A DNA stretch of 64,000 nucleotides from the NCBI RefSeq assembly GCF_004342625.1, contig NZ_SMAH01000005.1, forward strand, positions 62,001-126,000, read 5' to 3'. A model generated the notes under the pieces. The model saw only the letters and a program-made list of their open reading frames with translations. It searched no databases and had not been told where the DNA came from. This stretch comes from Tepidimonas ignava. Its GTDB lineage: Bacteria; Pseudomonadota; Gammaproteobacteria; Burkholderiales; Burkholderiaceae_C. Positions 15,836 to 24,763 of this stretch are shown in pieces (the stretch's first letter is position 1; each line of letters begins with the position of its first letter). The position numbers were made by a program, and so were the translations under genes.

Positions 15836-17119
15836 ATGAGCACCACCGACGACGTCAACGCCTTGATGGACACCCTGGGCCGCCAGGCACGCGCGGCGGC
15901 GTTCGAGATGGCGCGCGCCAGCGCCGCGGCCAAAAACGCCGCGCTGCGCGCGCTGGCGGCGCTGCTGCGCGCCCACGTCGAGCCGCTGCAGGCCGCCAAC
16001 GCCGCCGACGTGCAGCGCGCGCGCGCGGCGGGCCTGAGCGAGCCGATGGTGGACCGCCTCAAGCTCACGCCCAAGGTTATCGAAACCTGCGCGCAGGGCT
16101 GCGAGCAGCTGGCCGCCATGCCCGACATCATCGGCGAGATCATCGGACTGCAGCAGCAACCCAGCGGCATCCGGGTCGGGCAGATGCGCGTGCCGATCGG
16201 GGTGTTCGGCATGATCTACGAAAGCCGCCCCAACGTCACCATCGAAGCGGCCAGCCTCTCGATCAAAAGCGGCAACGCCTGCATCCTGCGCGGCGGCTCC
16301 GAGGCGATCGAGTCCAACCGCGCGCTGAGCAGCCTGGTGCAGCAGGCGCTGCAACAGGCCGGCTTGCCGCAGCAGGCCGTGCAGCTCGTGCCCACCACCG
16401 ACCGCGCGGCGGTGGGCCGCCTCATCGCCATGCCCGAGTACGTCGACGTCGTTATCCCGCGCGGCGGCAAGGGCCTCATTGAGCGCATCAGCCGCGAGGC
16501 GCGCGTGCCCGTCATCAAGCACTTGGACGGCAACTGCCACACATACGTCGATGACCCGTGCGACCTGGAGCTGGCCGTCAAGGTCACCGACAACGCCAAG
16601 ACGCAAAAGTACAGCCCCTGCAACGCCACCGAAAGCCTGCTGGTGGCGCGCGGCGTGGCGGCGGCGTTTTTGCCGCGCATCGGCGCGGTGTTCGCCGCCA
16701 AAGGGGTGGAGATGCGCTGCTGCCCCGAGGCCAAGGCGCTGCTGGCCGCGGTGCCGGGCGCCGTCGTCAAAGACGCCACCGAGCAGGACTGGTACGAGGA
16801 ATACCTGGCCCCCATCATCAGCGTCAAGGTCGTGGCGGGGCTTGACGAAGCCATCGCCTGGATCAACCGCTACGGCAGCCATCACACCGACGCCATCCTG
16901 ACCACCGACCACCGGCACGCGCAGCGCTTCCTGCGCGAGGTCGATTCCAGCAGCGTCATGGTCAACACCAGCACCCGCTTTGCCGACGGTTTCGAGTACG
17001 GGCTCGGGGCGGAAATCGGCATCAGCACCGACAAGTTCCACGCCCGCGGCCCGGTCGGGGTGGCCGGGTTGACGTCGCTGAAGTACGTGGTGCTGGGCGA
17101 GGGCGAGGTGCGCGGCTAA
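15836..17119 (+). CDS. proA: Gamma-glutamyl phosphate reductase
   Basis: Second enzyme of proline biosynthesis, reducing gamma-glutamyl phosphate with NADPH to the semialdehyde. At 427 aa it matches ProA. The aldehyde-dehydrogenase-like fold is evident: [20 protein letters not shown] near residues 120-140, [11 protein letters not shown], the catalytic Cys in [12 protein letters not shown], and the C-terminal [17 protein letters not shown] with KFHARGPVG. The ATG at 15836 (MSTTDD) is preferred over the upstream in-frame ATG at 15731, which lies close to the toxin-antitoxin promoter. Single gene, convergent with the DUF6152-like gene. Confidence 0.95.
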   Translation: MSTTDDVNALMDTLGRQARAAAFEMARASAAAKNAALRALAALLRAHVEPLQAANAADVQRARAAGLSEPMVDRLKLTPKVIETCAQGCEQLAAMPDIIGEIIGLQQQPSGIRVGQMRVPIGVFGMIYESRPNVTIEAASLSIKSGNACILRGGSEAIESNRALSSLVQQALQQAGLPQQAVQLVPTTDRAAVGRLIAMPEYVDVVIPRGGKGLIERISREARVPVIKHLDGNCHTYVDDPCDLELAVKVTDNAKTQKYSPCNATESLLVARGVAAAFLPRIGAVFAAKGVEMRCCPEAKALLAAVPGAVVKDATEQDWYEEYLAPIISVKVVAGLDEAIAWINRYGSHHTDAILTTDHRHAQRFLREVDSSSVMVNTSTRFADGFEYGLGAEIGISTDKFHARGPVGVAGLTSLKYVVLGEGEVRG

Positions 17120-17137
17120 AGCGCCCCGTGCGGCGGC

Positions 17138-17162
17138 GCGGTGGGCATGCCCGGCCCACCGC
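17138..17162. terminator. GC-rich hairpin between convergent proA and DUF6152-like gene
   Basis: Nine-base perfect arms GCGGTGGGC and GCCCACCGC with a 7-nt loop lie between two convergent stops. There is no T-tract, so intrinsic termination is uncertain; it could act with Rho or protect transcript ends. Confidence 0.4.
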
Positions 17163-17648
17163 TCACGCCGGGCTGGAGCGCAGGCCGTACGTCTTGTCGC
17201 CGAGAAACAGGTACTCGGCGCGCAGCAGCGCGTCACCCTTCTCCTCGCTGAAGGTGAAGCCAACCACGGCCAGCGCGGTGCCGGGCTGGATCTGCGGCAC
17301 CTGCCACAACGCCATGCGCCCCAGGGGCGCCAGCTCGATTTGCCAGTGCGCATCGCGCCGGGTGGGCAGCACCGCCCGGGCCAACAGCGCTGGACCGTCC
17401 ACGGGCGCCATTTGCGCCGGCACGGGGCGCTGGGCCAAGTCGGCTGGCAGCCGCAACGGCTGGGCCAGCTCCAGCGTCACTTCGGCGTGCGGGTTGCGCC
17501 AGCGCACCGCCACCGCCCGGCCCTCGAGGTAGAGGGGGCGGGTTTGGTCGAAGCTGCTCCAGCCGTGGTGGGCCAGGGCTGCCGGGTACCAGCCCCCCAA
17601 GCCCAGGCCCAGCGCGGCACCGCTGCGCATCAGGTCTCGTCGTTGCAT
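17163..17648 (-). CDS. DUF6152-like secreted protein
   Basis: 161-aa protein with a twin-arginine-like N-terminus (MQRRDLMRSGAALGLGLGG) and a signal peptide ending near AALA. The mature part starts with HHGWSSFDQTRPLYLEGR and contains RWRNPHAEVTLEL, the two hallmarks of the DUF6152 family, whose function is unknown. GAGGATGCGACG ahead of the ATG is the ribosome-binding site. It lies 14 nt downstream of a small membrane-protein gene; the two commonly occur together, possibly in copper or redox contexts, but nothing here proves that. Confidence 0.75.
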   Translation of the reverse strand: MQRRDLMRSGAALGLGLGGWYPAALAHHGWSSFDQTRPLYLEGRAVAVRWRNPHAEVTLELAQPLRLPADLAQRPVPAQMAPVDGPALLARAVLPTRRDAHWQIELAPLGRMALWQVPQIQPGTALAVVGFTFSEEKGDALLRAEYLFLGDKTYGLRSSPA

Positions 17649-17662
17649 CGTCGCATCCTCCG

Positions 17663-18082
17663 TCACAGGTAAGCGATCCAGCGTCCGCACGCCAACACGG
17701 CCAGCCAGATCACGGTCGAGGCGAGCATCTGGGCGCGTGCGGTGGCGTCGAGCCGCTGCAGCGACCCGCGGCCATGGAACCACGCCGCGTTGCCGCCGGC
17801 CAGCACCAGCAGGCCCATCTTGACTGTGAAGGCGCGGTTGGCCAACAGTTCCTGCGGCTGGGTGCCGAACATCAGCAGACCACTGGCGCCGGCCAGCGCA
17901 AAACCCACCGCCACCAGCGCCAGGCTCAGTCGGGCCAGCGCCGCCACAGGCAGCGCCGCCCCGGCACCGAACACGCGCAGCTCCAGCAGCACCAGGTTGC
18001 CCAGCAGCAACGCGATGCCGGCCAGGTGCACGACTTCGAGCAGCGGGTAGGCCCATGGGTGGGCGGCAAGGGCGGTCCACAT
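17663..18082 (-). CDS. Small integral membrane protein (DUF6644-like)
   Basis: 139-aa protein with four predicted membrane helices (about residues 12-32, 45-70, 85-100 and 115-135). Conserved-looking residues include [21 protein letters not shown] in helix 1-2, a GTQPQEL loop and [16 protein letters not shown]. The conserved His and Arg in the membrane are compatible with a haem- or quinone-linked role, but that is speculation. It is probably co-transcribed with the DUF6152-like gene downstream. The start is about 80 nt from the divergent mnmA. Confidence 0.7.
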   Translation of the reverse strand: MWTALAAHPWAYPLLEVVHLAGIALLLGNLVLLELRVFGAGAALPVAALARLSLALVAVGFALAGASGLLMFGTQPQELLANRAFTVKMGLLVLAGGNAAWFHGRGSLQRLDATARAQMLASTVIWLAVLACGRWIAYL

Positions 18083-18162
18083 GCCCCAAGCGTACCGTGT
18101 GGCCCAAAACCCACCATGGCCGCGGGGGCCGGCTGCGCGACCATACGGGGATAATGCGCCCC

Positions 18163-19386
18163 ATGGCCAAACAACGTGTCGTCGTGGGGCTGTCGGGCGG
18201 GGTGGACTCCGCCGTCAGCGCTTACTTGCTCAAGCAACAGGGCTACGAGGTCGTGGGCATCTTCATGAAAAACTGGGAAGATGACGACGACAGCGAATAC
18301 TGCTCCAGCCGCCAGGACTGGCTGGACGCGGCCAGCGTCGCCGACGTCATCGGCATCGACGTCGAGCACGTCAACTTCGCCGCCGAATACAAAGACCGCG
18401 TGTTTGCCGAGTTTTTGCGCGAGTACCAGGCCGGCCGCACCCCCAACCCCGACATCCTGTGCAACGCCGAGATCAAGTTCAAGGCGTTTTTGGACCACGC
18501 GATGCGGCTGGGCGCCGACAAAATCGCCACCGGTCACTACGCCCGTGTGCGCGCCGTGCGCGCCCGCGACGGCCAGCCCCTGACCGAGGGCGAGGTGGCC
18601 ACGCTGCCGCCCGACCAGGTGCGTTACCAGTTGCTCAAAGGCGTCGACCCCGGCAAAGACCAGAGCTACTTTTTGCACCGCCTGACGCAAGCGCAATTGG
18701 CGCGTGCGATCTTTCCCGTGGGCCACCTGCACAAGCGCGAGGTGCGCCGCATCGCCGCGGAGATCGGCCTGCCCAACGCGCGCAAAAAAGACTCCACCGG
18801 CATTTGCTTCATCGGCGAGCGGCCGTTTCGCGAATTTTTGCAGCGCTACCTGGACGGCACCCCCGGCCCCATCGTGGACGAACAGGGCCGGGAGATCGGC
18901 CGCCACGTGGGCCTGAGCTTTTACACCCTGGGCCAGCGCCAGGGCTTGGGCATCGGTGGTGTGCGCGGGCGCGACACCGACCAGCGCGGCGCGCACGCCC
19001 CCTGGTTCGTGGCGCGCAAGGATCCCGCCACCCACACGCTGTGGGCGGTGCAAGGGCACGACCACCCGTGGCTGCAGTCCCGTTGGCTGCGTGCCGAGGA
19101 CGTCAGCTGGATCGCCGGTGCGGCGCCTGCGCCCGGCGCGTACGCGGCCAAAACGCGCTACCGTCAGGCCGACGCCGCCTGCACGCTGGAGCTGCCCGGC
19201 TCGGGCGATGGCTTGGTGCTGCGCTTCGCCGAGCCCCAGTGGGCCGTCACCCCCGGCCAAAGCGCCGTGCTGTACGACGGCGAGGTCTGCCTGGGCGGCG
19301 GCGTCATCCACAGCGCCGAAGCCACCGAGCGGCCGTTGCCGGCGGTGGTGCGGCCCATCACCCGCAGACGAGTGCACGCGCGCTGA
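18163..19386 (+). CDS. mnmA: tRNA-specific 2-thiouridylase MnmA
   Basis: Thiolates uridine 34 in the wobble position of Glu, Gln and Lys tRNAs, using ATP and a persulfide relayed from IscS. The product is 407 aa. The PP-loop motif is [17 protein letters not shown], the catalytic cysteines lie in [13 protein letters not shown] and [10 protein letters not shown], and the C-terminus carries the expected beta domains ([16 protein letters not shown]). The ATG at 18163 (MAKQRV) is chosen; an ATG three codons upstream is in frame. Monocistronic, divergent from the DUF6644-like gene. Confidence 0.95.
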   Translation: MAKQRVVVGLSGGVDSAVSAYLLKQQGYEVVGIFMKNWEDDDDSEYCSSRQDWLDAASVADVIGIDVEHVNFAAEYKDRVFAEFLREYQAGRTPNPDILCNAEIKFKAFLDHAMRLGADKIATGHYARVRAVRARDGQPLTEGEVATLPPDQVRYQLLKGVDPGKDQSYFLHRLTQAQLARAIFPVGHLHKREVRRIAAEIGLPNARKKDSTGICFIGERPFREFLQRYLDGTPGPIVDEQGREIGRHVGLSFYTLGQRQGLGIGGVRGRDTDQRGAHAPWFVARKDPATHTLWAVQGHDHPWLQSRWLRAEDVSWIAGAAPAPGAYAAKTRYRQADAACTLELPGSGDGLVLRFAEPQWAVTPGQSAVLYDGEVCLGGGVIHSAEATERPLPAVVRPITRRRVHAR

Positions 19387-19494
19387 CGCCTGCGGGTTGC
19401 TTGGCCTCATTCCCTCGGCGTCCATGGGTGCCGGTGCATTACCGAACCCCGCCGCAAGCAGGGGCTGGGTTGGATAGCGCTACGATCCACGCCC

Positions 19495-21249
19495 ATGCGC
19501 TCATCACCGCAACCCTCAGGCTGGAACGCGTGGTTCCCCATCCTGCACTGGGGGCGCGCGTACAACCGGCACGACGCGCTGGCCGACGTGACCGCGTCGG
19601 CGGTGGTGACGTTGCTGCTGATCCCGCAAGCGCTGGCCTACGCGGTGCTGGCCGGGTTGCCACCGGTGACCGGTTTGTGGGCCAGCATGTTGCCGATGGT
19701 GGCCTACGCGCTGATGTGCAGCAGCACGGTGCTGGGGCCGGGGCCCACCGCGCTGCGCTCGATGATGTCGTTGGCCGCCGCTGGCGGTGTGGCGGCGGTG
19801 GGCAGCGCGGACTTTGCCGCCGCCAGCGCGCTGTTGGCGGTGCTGGTGGGGGTGACGCTGCTGGTGATGGGGGCGCTGCGCCTGGGGTTTGTGGCGCACC
19901 TGCTGAGCCGGCCGGTGCTGGCGGGGTTTACGACCGCGGCGGCGGTGCTGATCGCGATGGGGCAGGTGCGCCACCTGCTGGGCGTGCCGCTGCAGGCCGA
20001 TGACGCGTTGTCCTTCGCGCGCAGCCTGTGGCAGCACGCCCACGCCACCCACGAGCCCACGCTGGCTGTCGGCGTGGCGGCCCTGGCGTTGTTGCTGGCG
20101 CTGCGGCGCGCGGCCCAGCCCGTGTTGGTGCGGCTGGGGGTGCCGGCGGGCGTGGCGGCGCTGGTGGCCAAGGCCGCGCCGCTGTGGGTGATGCTGCTGG
20201 CCATTGGGTTGTCCCAGGCCCTGGGGCTGGCGCGGTGGGGCGTGGCGGTGGTGGGTGACATCCCGCGCGGCCTGCCGCCGTTGACGGTGCAGCCGTTGCT
20301 GCAGTTGCCGTGGTCGGTGGTGCAGGCGTTGCTGTGGCCCGCGTTGCTGATGGCGTTGCTGACGTTCGTCGAGCAGATTTCGATCGCGCGCGACATGGCC
20401 GCGCGCCGACGCGAGCCGTTGGACGTCAACGCCGAAATGCGTGCCATGGGCGCGGCCAACGTGGCCGCGGGCTTCAGCGCCGCGTTCAACGTGGGGGCCA
20501 GCTTTGGCCGCACGGCGGTGGTGGCCGACGCGGGCGGGCGCACGCCGGCGGTGGGGCTGATCACCGCGGCGCTGCTGGCGCTGACCGCGTTGTACCTGAC
20601 GCCGCTGTTGTACGCGCTGCCGATGGCGGTGCTGGCCGCCATCATCGTGGTGTCGTTGGGCACGCTCACCGATTGGGCCAGCTTTGCGCGCCACTGGCGC
20701 TACGCGCGCACCGATTTTGCGGCGCAGGTGCTGACCTTTGCGCTGACCGTGCTGGTCGATTTGCTCACCGGACTGGCGGCGGGGGTGCTGGCGTCGCTGG
20801 CGCTGCACGTGGCGCGCAGCAGCCGGCCGCACATCGCCGTGGTGGGCAACGTGCCCGGCACGGAGCACTACCGCAACGTGCTGCGCCACCCGGTGGTCAC
20901 GCACCCGCAGGTGCTGGGCCTGCGGGTGGACGAAAGCCTCTTTTTTGCGAACGCTCCGTACCTGGAGCAACGTATCGCCGACCTCGTGGCCAGTCACCCT
21001 CAGGTGCGCCACGTGGTGTTGCAGTGCTCCGCCATCAACGCCATCGACGCCAGCGCGCTGGACAGCTTGCGCGCCATCAACGACCGGCTACGCGCCGCCG
21101 GGGTGCGGCTGCACCTGAGCGAAGTCAAAGGGCCGGTGATGGACCGGTTGCAGCGCAGCGACCTGCTGCAACGCCTCAGCGGCCAGGTGTTCCTGACCCA
21201 CCATCAAGCGGTGCAGACGCTGGCCGCCGATGCGCCGTCGCAGGCCTGA
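19495..21249 (+). CDS. SulP-family anion transporter with STAS domain
   Basis: Inner-membrane transporter of the SLC26/SulP family, 584 aa. About 12-14 hydrophobic segments fill residues 25-425, including the family signature region VVTLLLIPQALAYAVLAGLP and the TM10-like NVAAGFSAAFNVGASFGRTAV. A cytoplasmic STAS domain follows (about 440-560, with VLQCSAINAIDASALDSLRAI). Sulfate is the textbook substrate, but bacterial SulP proteins also carry bicarbonate and dicarboxylates, and the context does not decide. The 3' end overlaps the convergent cation diffusion facilitator gene by 46 nt, so the last 15 codons are constrained on both strands. Confidence 0.9.
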   Translation: MRSSPQPSGWNAWFPILHWGRAYNRHDALADVTASAVVTLLLIPQALAYAVLAGLPPVTGLWASMLPMVAYALMCSSTVLGPGPTALRSMMSLAAAGGVAAVGSADFAAASALLAVLVGVTLLVMGALRLGFVAHLLSRPVLAGFTTAAAVLIAMGQVRHLLGVPLQADDALSFARSLWQHAHATHEPTLAVGVAALALLLALRRAAQPVLVRLGVPAGVAALVAKAAPLWVMLLAIGLSQALGLARWGVAVVGDIPRGLPPLTVQPLLQLPWSVVQALLWPALLMALLTFVEQISIARDMAARRREPLDVNAEMRAMGAANVAAGFSAAFNVGASFGRTAVVADAGGRTPAVGLITAALLALTALYLTPLLYALPMAVLAAIIVVSLGTLTDWASFARHWRYARTDFAAQVLTFALTVLVDLLTGLAAGVLASLALHVARSSRPHIAVVGNVPGTEHYRNVLRHPVVTHPQVLGLRVDESLFFANAPYLEQRIADLVASHPQVRHVVLQCSAINAIDASALDSLRAINDRLRAAGVRLHLSEVKGPVMDRLQRSDLLQRLSGQVFLTHHQAVQTLAADAPSQA

Positions 21250-22172
21250 GGGCTGGGGGCGCGCAGCACCTGCAGCGTCGTGTGGCCGATGCCGAAGCGC
21301 TCGCGCAGCGCCTGCGCGGTGGCGTGCAAAAAGGCGTCGTCACCGCCGCCGGCGGGCATGATCAGGTGCGCGGTCAGCGCCACTTCGCGTGTGCCCATTG
21401 CCCACACGTGCAGGTCCTGCACCGCCGTCACACCGGGCTGGCTGGCCAGCAGCGCGCGCACCGCCTCCAGGTCCACCTGCGCCGGCACCCCGTCGAACAG
21501 CAGGTGCAGCGACTCGCGCAGCAACCCCCAGGTGCCAACGACGATGACGATGGCGATCACAAGGCTGGCCGCCGCATCGACCCAATCCCATCCCTGCCAC
21601 CAGGTTAGCGCGCCGGCCACCACCACGCCGGCCGACACCAGCGCATCGGCCGCCATGTGCAGCAGCGCCCCGCGCTGGTTGAGGTCATGCGCGCTGCCGC
21701 GCACGAACAGCAACGCCGTGGCGGTGTTGATGACGATGCCGATGGCGGCCACCACCATCACCGACACGCCGGGCACGGGTTGCGGTTGCCACAGGCGCTG
21801 CAGCGCCTCCCACGCCAGCCAGGCCATCGCGCCCAGCAGCAGCACCGCGTTGACGAAGGCGGCCACGATGCCGGCGCGCTTGAAGCCGTAGGTGTGGCGC
21901 GGCCCGGGGCGCACGCGCGCGGCCAGCGCACCGGCCCACGCCAGCAGCAGGCCGGCCACGTCGCTCAGGTTGTGGCCGGCGTCGGCCAGCAGCGCCAGGG
22001 ATCCGACGTGCCAACCCCAGCCCGCTTCGATGGCGACGAAGGCGAGGTTGAGCGCCACCGCCAGCGCAAACGCACGCTCGGCCCCGTGCTCGCCCGGCTG
22101 GCTGGGGCGCGCAGCGTGCGCATGGCCATGGTGATGTCCGTGCCCGTGGTCGTGGATGTGTCGGTGCGCCAT
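21204..22172 (-). CDS. Cation diffusion facilitator (CzcD/DmeF-like metal exporter)
   Basis: 322-aa inner-membrane metal/proton antiporter. The N-terminus is extremely His-rich (HRHIHDHGHGHHHGHAH), a metal-binding tail. Six membrane helices follow, with the transport-site pair in LLADAGHNLSDVAGLL (helix II) and LLHMAADALVSAGVV (helix V), i.e. HxxxD and HxxxD patterns. The C-terminal cytoplasmic domain (VQDLHVWAMGTREVALTAHL) is the CDF regulatory fold. Zn, Co, Cd or Fe are possible substrates. The ATG at 22172 is preferred to a TTG three codons upstream. It begins 11 nt after the metallohydrolase gene and is the last gene of the leftward metal/thiol gene string. Confidence 0.92.
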   Translation of the reverse strand: MAHRHIHDHGHGHHHGHAHAARPSQPGEHGAERAFALAVALNLAFVAIEAGWGWHVGSLALLADAGHNLSDVAGLLLAWAGALAARVRPGPRHTYGFKRAGIVAAFVNAVLLLGAMAWLAWEALQRLWQPQPVPGVSVMVVAAIGIVINTATALLFVRGSAHDLNQRGALLHMAADALVSAGVVVAGALTWWQGWDWVDAAASLVIAIVIVVGTWGLLRESLHLLFDGVPAQVDLEAVRALLASQPGVTAVQDLHVWAMGTREVALTAHLIMPAGGGDDAFLHATAQALRERFGIGHTTLQVLRAPSPQACDGASAASVCTA

Positions 22173-22183
22173 GGCACGCAAGC

Positions 22184-23164
22184 TTACTCTTGTTCGACCT
22201 CAAGGTAGGTGCGGTTAGCCAATTGGGGCAGCCACACCTCGGCGTGCTTCAGGTGCGCGAAGGGTCGCGCGTCGAACGTGCGCACCGCCGTGCCCAGGTC
22301 CACGCCCTCGTCCACCGCCCGGCGCATGTGGGCGCGCAGGGCACGCAGCAGCTCGCCGGTGTCGCGCTGCGCCTGGGCCAGGTCGGTCACCCGGCCGTGG
22401 CCTGGCACCACGATGCGCGGCTGCAGGGCCTCCAGCGCCTCGAAGGTGGCCAGCCACGGCCGGCTGCGGCTGACCGGGTGCATGCCCAGGATGCGATCCA
22501 CGTAAACCACATCGCCGGTGAACACCACGCCGTGGGCGGGCACATAGACCATCATGTCGCCGGGCGTGTGGCCACCGCCGCGGTGCACCAGCCGCAGCGT
22601 GACGCCACCCAGCGTCAGCTCGGTGTCGTCGCCGTCGATCCAGTGCGTGGGCAGCACCACCTCGGTGCCCGCTTGCTTGTCCTTGAGGACGGGGGCGTTG
22701 GCGCTCAGCTGCTCGGGGCCGCGGCGCTGCATGTCGGCGCGGCCGTTGGCGTGCGCGTACACCGGGATGCCCTGGCGCACGAAGTACCCGTTGCCCAGCC
22801 AACGGTGGTCTTGGGTGCCGGTGTTGATGACCCAGCGCACGGGCTGCCCGGTGGCGCGTTGCGCGGCAGCGGCCAGGGTGGCCGCGGTGCGCACGGTGGC
22901 GCCGCTGTCGATCAGGATGGCGCCTTGGGGCGTGGCGATCAGGCCGATGTTGGCGTTGAGCGCCTCGTTGTCGTAGGTGCGGCCTTCGGTGTCGCCGACG
23001 TAGGCGTACACCCCGGGCGCCACCGCGGTGAAGGCGATCTCCAGCGCCCGGGCCGCCTGCGCGGTCAGCAGGGCCAGCAGGCCCAGCACCGTCGCCGCCG
23101 CGCGTCTCCAACCGCCACGTGGGTGGCACGCTCCCACGGCGGGGTGGCTGCGGGGGGGCGCCAT
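22184..23164 (-). CDS. Exported metallo-beta-lactamase-fold protein with altered zinc motif
   Basis: 326-aa protein with an N-terminal signal peptide or anchor (about residues 20-42, ending ARALE) and an MBL fold. The canonical HxHxDH motif is replaced by NTGTQDHRWLGN: the two leading His are lost while Asp-His is kept. The other metal ligands are present: His in GGGHTPGDM, Asp in FTGDVVYVD, His in VPGHGRV. So the Zn1 site is crippled and the Zn2 site could remain. The overall layout resembles the SoxH/quinoprotein-relay group of MBL proteins. Start overlaps the stop of the thioredoxin-like gene by one base (TGATG). Enzymatic activity is doubtful. Confidence 0.82.
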   Translation of the reverse strand: MAPPRSHPAVGACHPRGGWRRAAATVLGLLALLTAQAARALEIAFTAVAPGVYAYVGDTEGRTYDNEALNANIGLIATPQGAILIDSGATVRTAATLAAAAQRATGQPVRWVINTGTQDHRWLGNGYFVRQGIPVYAHANGRADMQRRGPEQLSANAPVLKDKQAGTEVVLPTHWIDGDDTELTLGGVTLRLVHRGGGHTPGDMMVYVPAHGVVFTGDVVYVDRILGMHPVSRSRPWLATFEALEALQPRIVVPGHGRVTDLAQAQRDTGELLRALRAHMRRAVDEGVDLGTAVRTFDARPFAHLKHAEVWLPQLANRTYLEVEQE

Positions 23165-23556
23165 CAGCAGCACCCCGCAGACGCGTTGGATCGGGCGCCG
23201 CAACACCCGCCGGTCGCCGGCGCGGGGGCCGGCGCGCCACCGCAGCAGCCGCTGCCGGCCGGCGCGGGCGCCGCAGCGCCGCCGCAACGGCCCCCGGTGG
23301 CCGCGCGCTCGGCCCCGGCCGCGGCGCCGCGCAGCCACTGCTGCACCTTGTCGCGGCTGGGCACGCCGCCGGCGTGCACCACCTGGCCGTCGATGACGAC
23401 GGCCGGCGTGCTCATCACGCCGTAGGCCATGATGGCCTGGATATCTTCGACTTTGGTGAGCTGCACCGCCACGCCCAGCGCCTGCGCGGTTTGCTCGATC
23501 AGGTGGACGGTGTTGCGGCAGTTGGCGCAGCCCGTGCCCAGTACGCGAACGTCCAT
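23164..23556 (-). CDS. Thioredoxin-like (redox-active disulfide protein 2) with Cys-rich tail
   Basis: 130 aa. Residues 1-80 form a small thioredoxin/glutaredoxin-like domain of the TM0996/MTH895 type: GTGCANCRNT supplies CxxC (Cys10, Cys13) and GVMSTPAVVIDG the cis-Pro loop. Residues 85-130 are a Gly/Ala/Pro-rich tail with seven cysteines arranged as RCG, GCCG, GCCG and a terminal GCC. Such vicinal Cys pairs suit binding of thiophilic metals or As(III). It follows the CxC permease gene by 56 nt and is coupled to the MBL-fold gene. In related genomes this domain travels with DUF318/ArsP-type permeases. Function inferred. Confidence 0.82.
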   Translation of the reverse strand: MDVRVLGTGCANCRNTVHLIEQTAQALGVAVQLTKVEDIQAIMAYGVMSTPAVVIDGQVVHAGGVPSRDKVQQWLRGAAAGAERAATGGRCGGAAAPAPAGSGCCGGAPAPAPATGGCCGARSNASAGCC

Positions 23557-23612
23557 GGTGAAAACTCCTTGGTTGAGGTTGCGGAGGGTGAACGACCCCG
23601 GGGGCGCCGTGC

Positions 23613-24650
23613 TCACAGCACGGCGTTGAAAACAAACCCGACGGCCAAAATGCCCGAGGCCACCACGGCCACGAAGGCAGCGATCAGCGGCAGCTTGAGC
23701 ACCTTGCGCAGGATGACCAGCTCCGGCAGCGACAGCGCAATCACGCTCATCATGAACGCCAGCACCGTGCCCAGCGCGGCGCCTTTGGCCAGCAGCGCCT
23801 GTACGATGGGGATGACCCCAGCGGCGTTGGCGTACATCGGCACGCCGATCAGCACCGCCAGCGGCACCGACCACCAGGCGTCTTTGCCCATGATGGCCGC
23901 CATCATGTCCTGCGGCACCCAGCCGTGGATGCCCGCGCCGATGGCGATACCCGCCACGATGTACGGCCAAACCTTGCCGACCACCTCGCGCACGCTGGCG
24001 CGGCCCGCCTCGATGCGGTCGGCCAGCGTCAGCGTATCAGCCCCCGCGCTGGCTTGCACCCGGGGCATGTGGCGCACCCAGTCTTCCAGATGGCGTTCCA
24101 TGCCCAGCCGTCCGATCACCCAGCCGGCCACGATCGCCACCGTCAGCCCCAAGCCCAGGTACAGCAGGGCAATCTTCCAGCCGAACAGGCCAAACAGCAG
24201 CGCCAGCGCCACCTCGTTGACCATCGGCGCGGCGATCAGAAACGACAGCGTCACCCCCAGCGGCACGCCTGCCTGCACAAAGCCAATGAACAGCGGGACC
24301 GCCGAGCACGAGCAAAACGGCGTCACGATGCCCAACGTGGCCGCCATCGCGTTGGCCACACCCTCGCGCCGGCCCGCCAACAGGGCGCGTGTGCGCTCGG
24401 GCGTGAAGTAGCTGTTGACCATGCCCATGACAAACACCACCCCGGTGAGCAGCAGCAGCACCTTGGGCGTGTCGTAAAAGAAAAACTGCAGTGCACTGCC
24501 CAGGTGGCTGTCGCGCTGCACGGGCAGCAGCGCCACCAAGGCTTCGGAGGCAGGAATCAACGTTTGGTACAGCGTCCACCAAAGGGCGGCGGCGGCGAAC
24601 AGCCACAGCTTGGGGCGGCGCTGGGTCAGGGGCAGGGCAGCGGTGTTCAT
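23613..24650 (-). CDS. DUF318/ArsP-type permease
   Basis: 345-aa integral membrane protein with 8-10 hydrophobic segments. The diagnostic stretch is GIVTPFCSCSAVPLFIGFVQAGVP in the first half: the intramembrane CxC is shared by ArsP organoarsenical exporters and YraQ-like proteins. A second inverted-repeat half contains GVPMYANAAGVIPIVQALL, with a soluble loop of about 60 residues between the halves. GAGGATGCTTGC is the ribosome-binding region before the ATG at 24650. It lies 113 nt downstream of a SigZ-like sigma factor gene and upstream of a CxxC thioredoxin-like gene. A metalloid or thiophilic-metal substrate is likely but unproven. Confidence 0.85.
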   Translation of the reverse strand: MNTAALPLTQRRPKLWLFAAAALWWTLYQTLIPASEALVALLPVQRDSHLGSALQFFFYDTPKVLLLLTGVVFVMGMVNSYFTPERTRALLAGRREGVANAMAATLGIVTPFCSCSAVPLFIGFVQAGVPLGVTLSFLIAAPMVNEVALALLFGLFGWKIALLYLGLGLTVAIVAGWVIGRLGMERHLEDWVRHMPRVQASAGADTLTLADRIEAGRASVREVVGKVWPYIVAGIAIGAGIHGWVPQDMMAAIMGKDAWWSVPLAVLIGVPMYANAAGVIPIVQALLAKGAALGTVLAFMMSVIALSLPELVILRKVLKLPLIAAFVAVVASGILAVGFVFNAVL

Positions 24651-24763
24651 GCAAGCATCCTCGGCAGGTGCGGGCGGGCGCACCGGTGTGCACCGCCCCA
24701 CGCAGCAGAAGACGCAAGCACCCCCCAAAGGATGCAGCCCAGGGCCGCGGTCGCTGCCGCCGC

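Noticed and set aside
19387-19494. A riboswitch or leader upstream of the SulP gene
   Set aside because: Only about 108 nt with a weak CCCCG-type pairing; no known aptamer core could be recognised.
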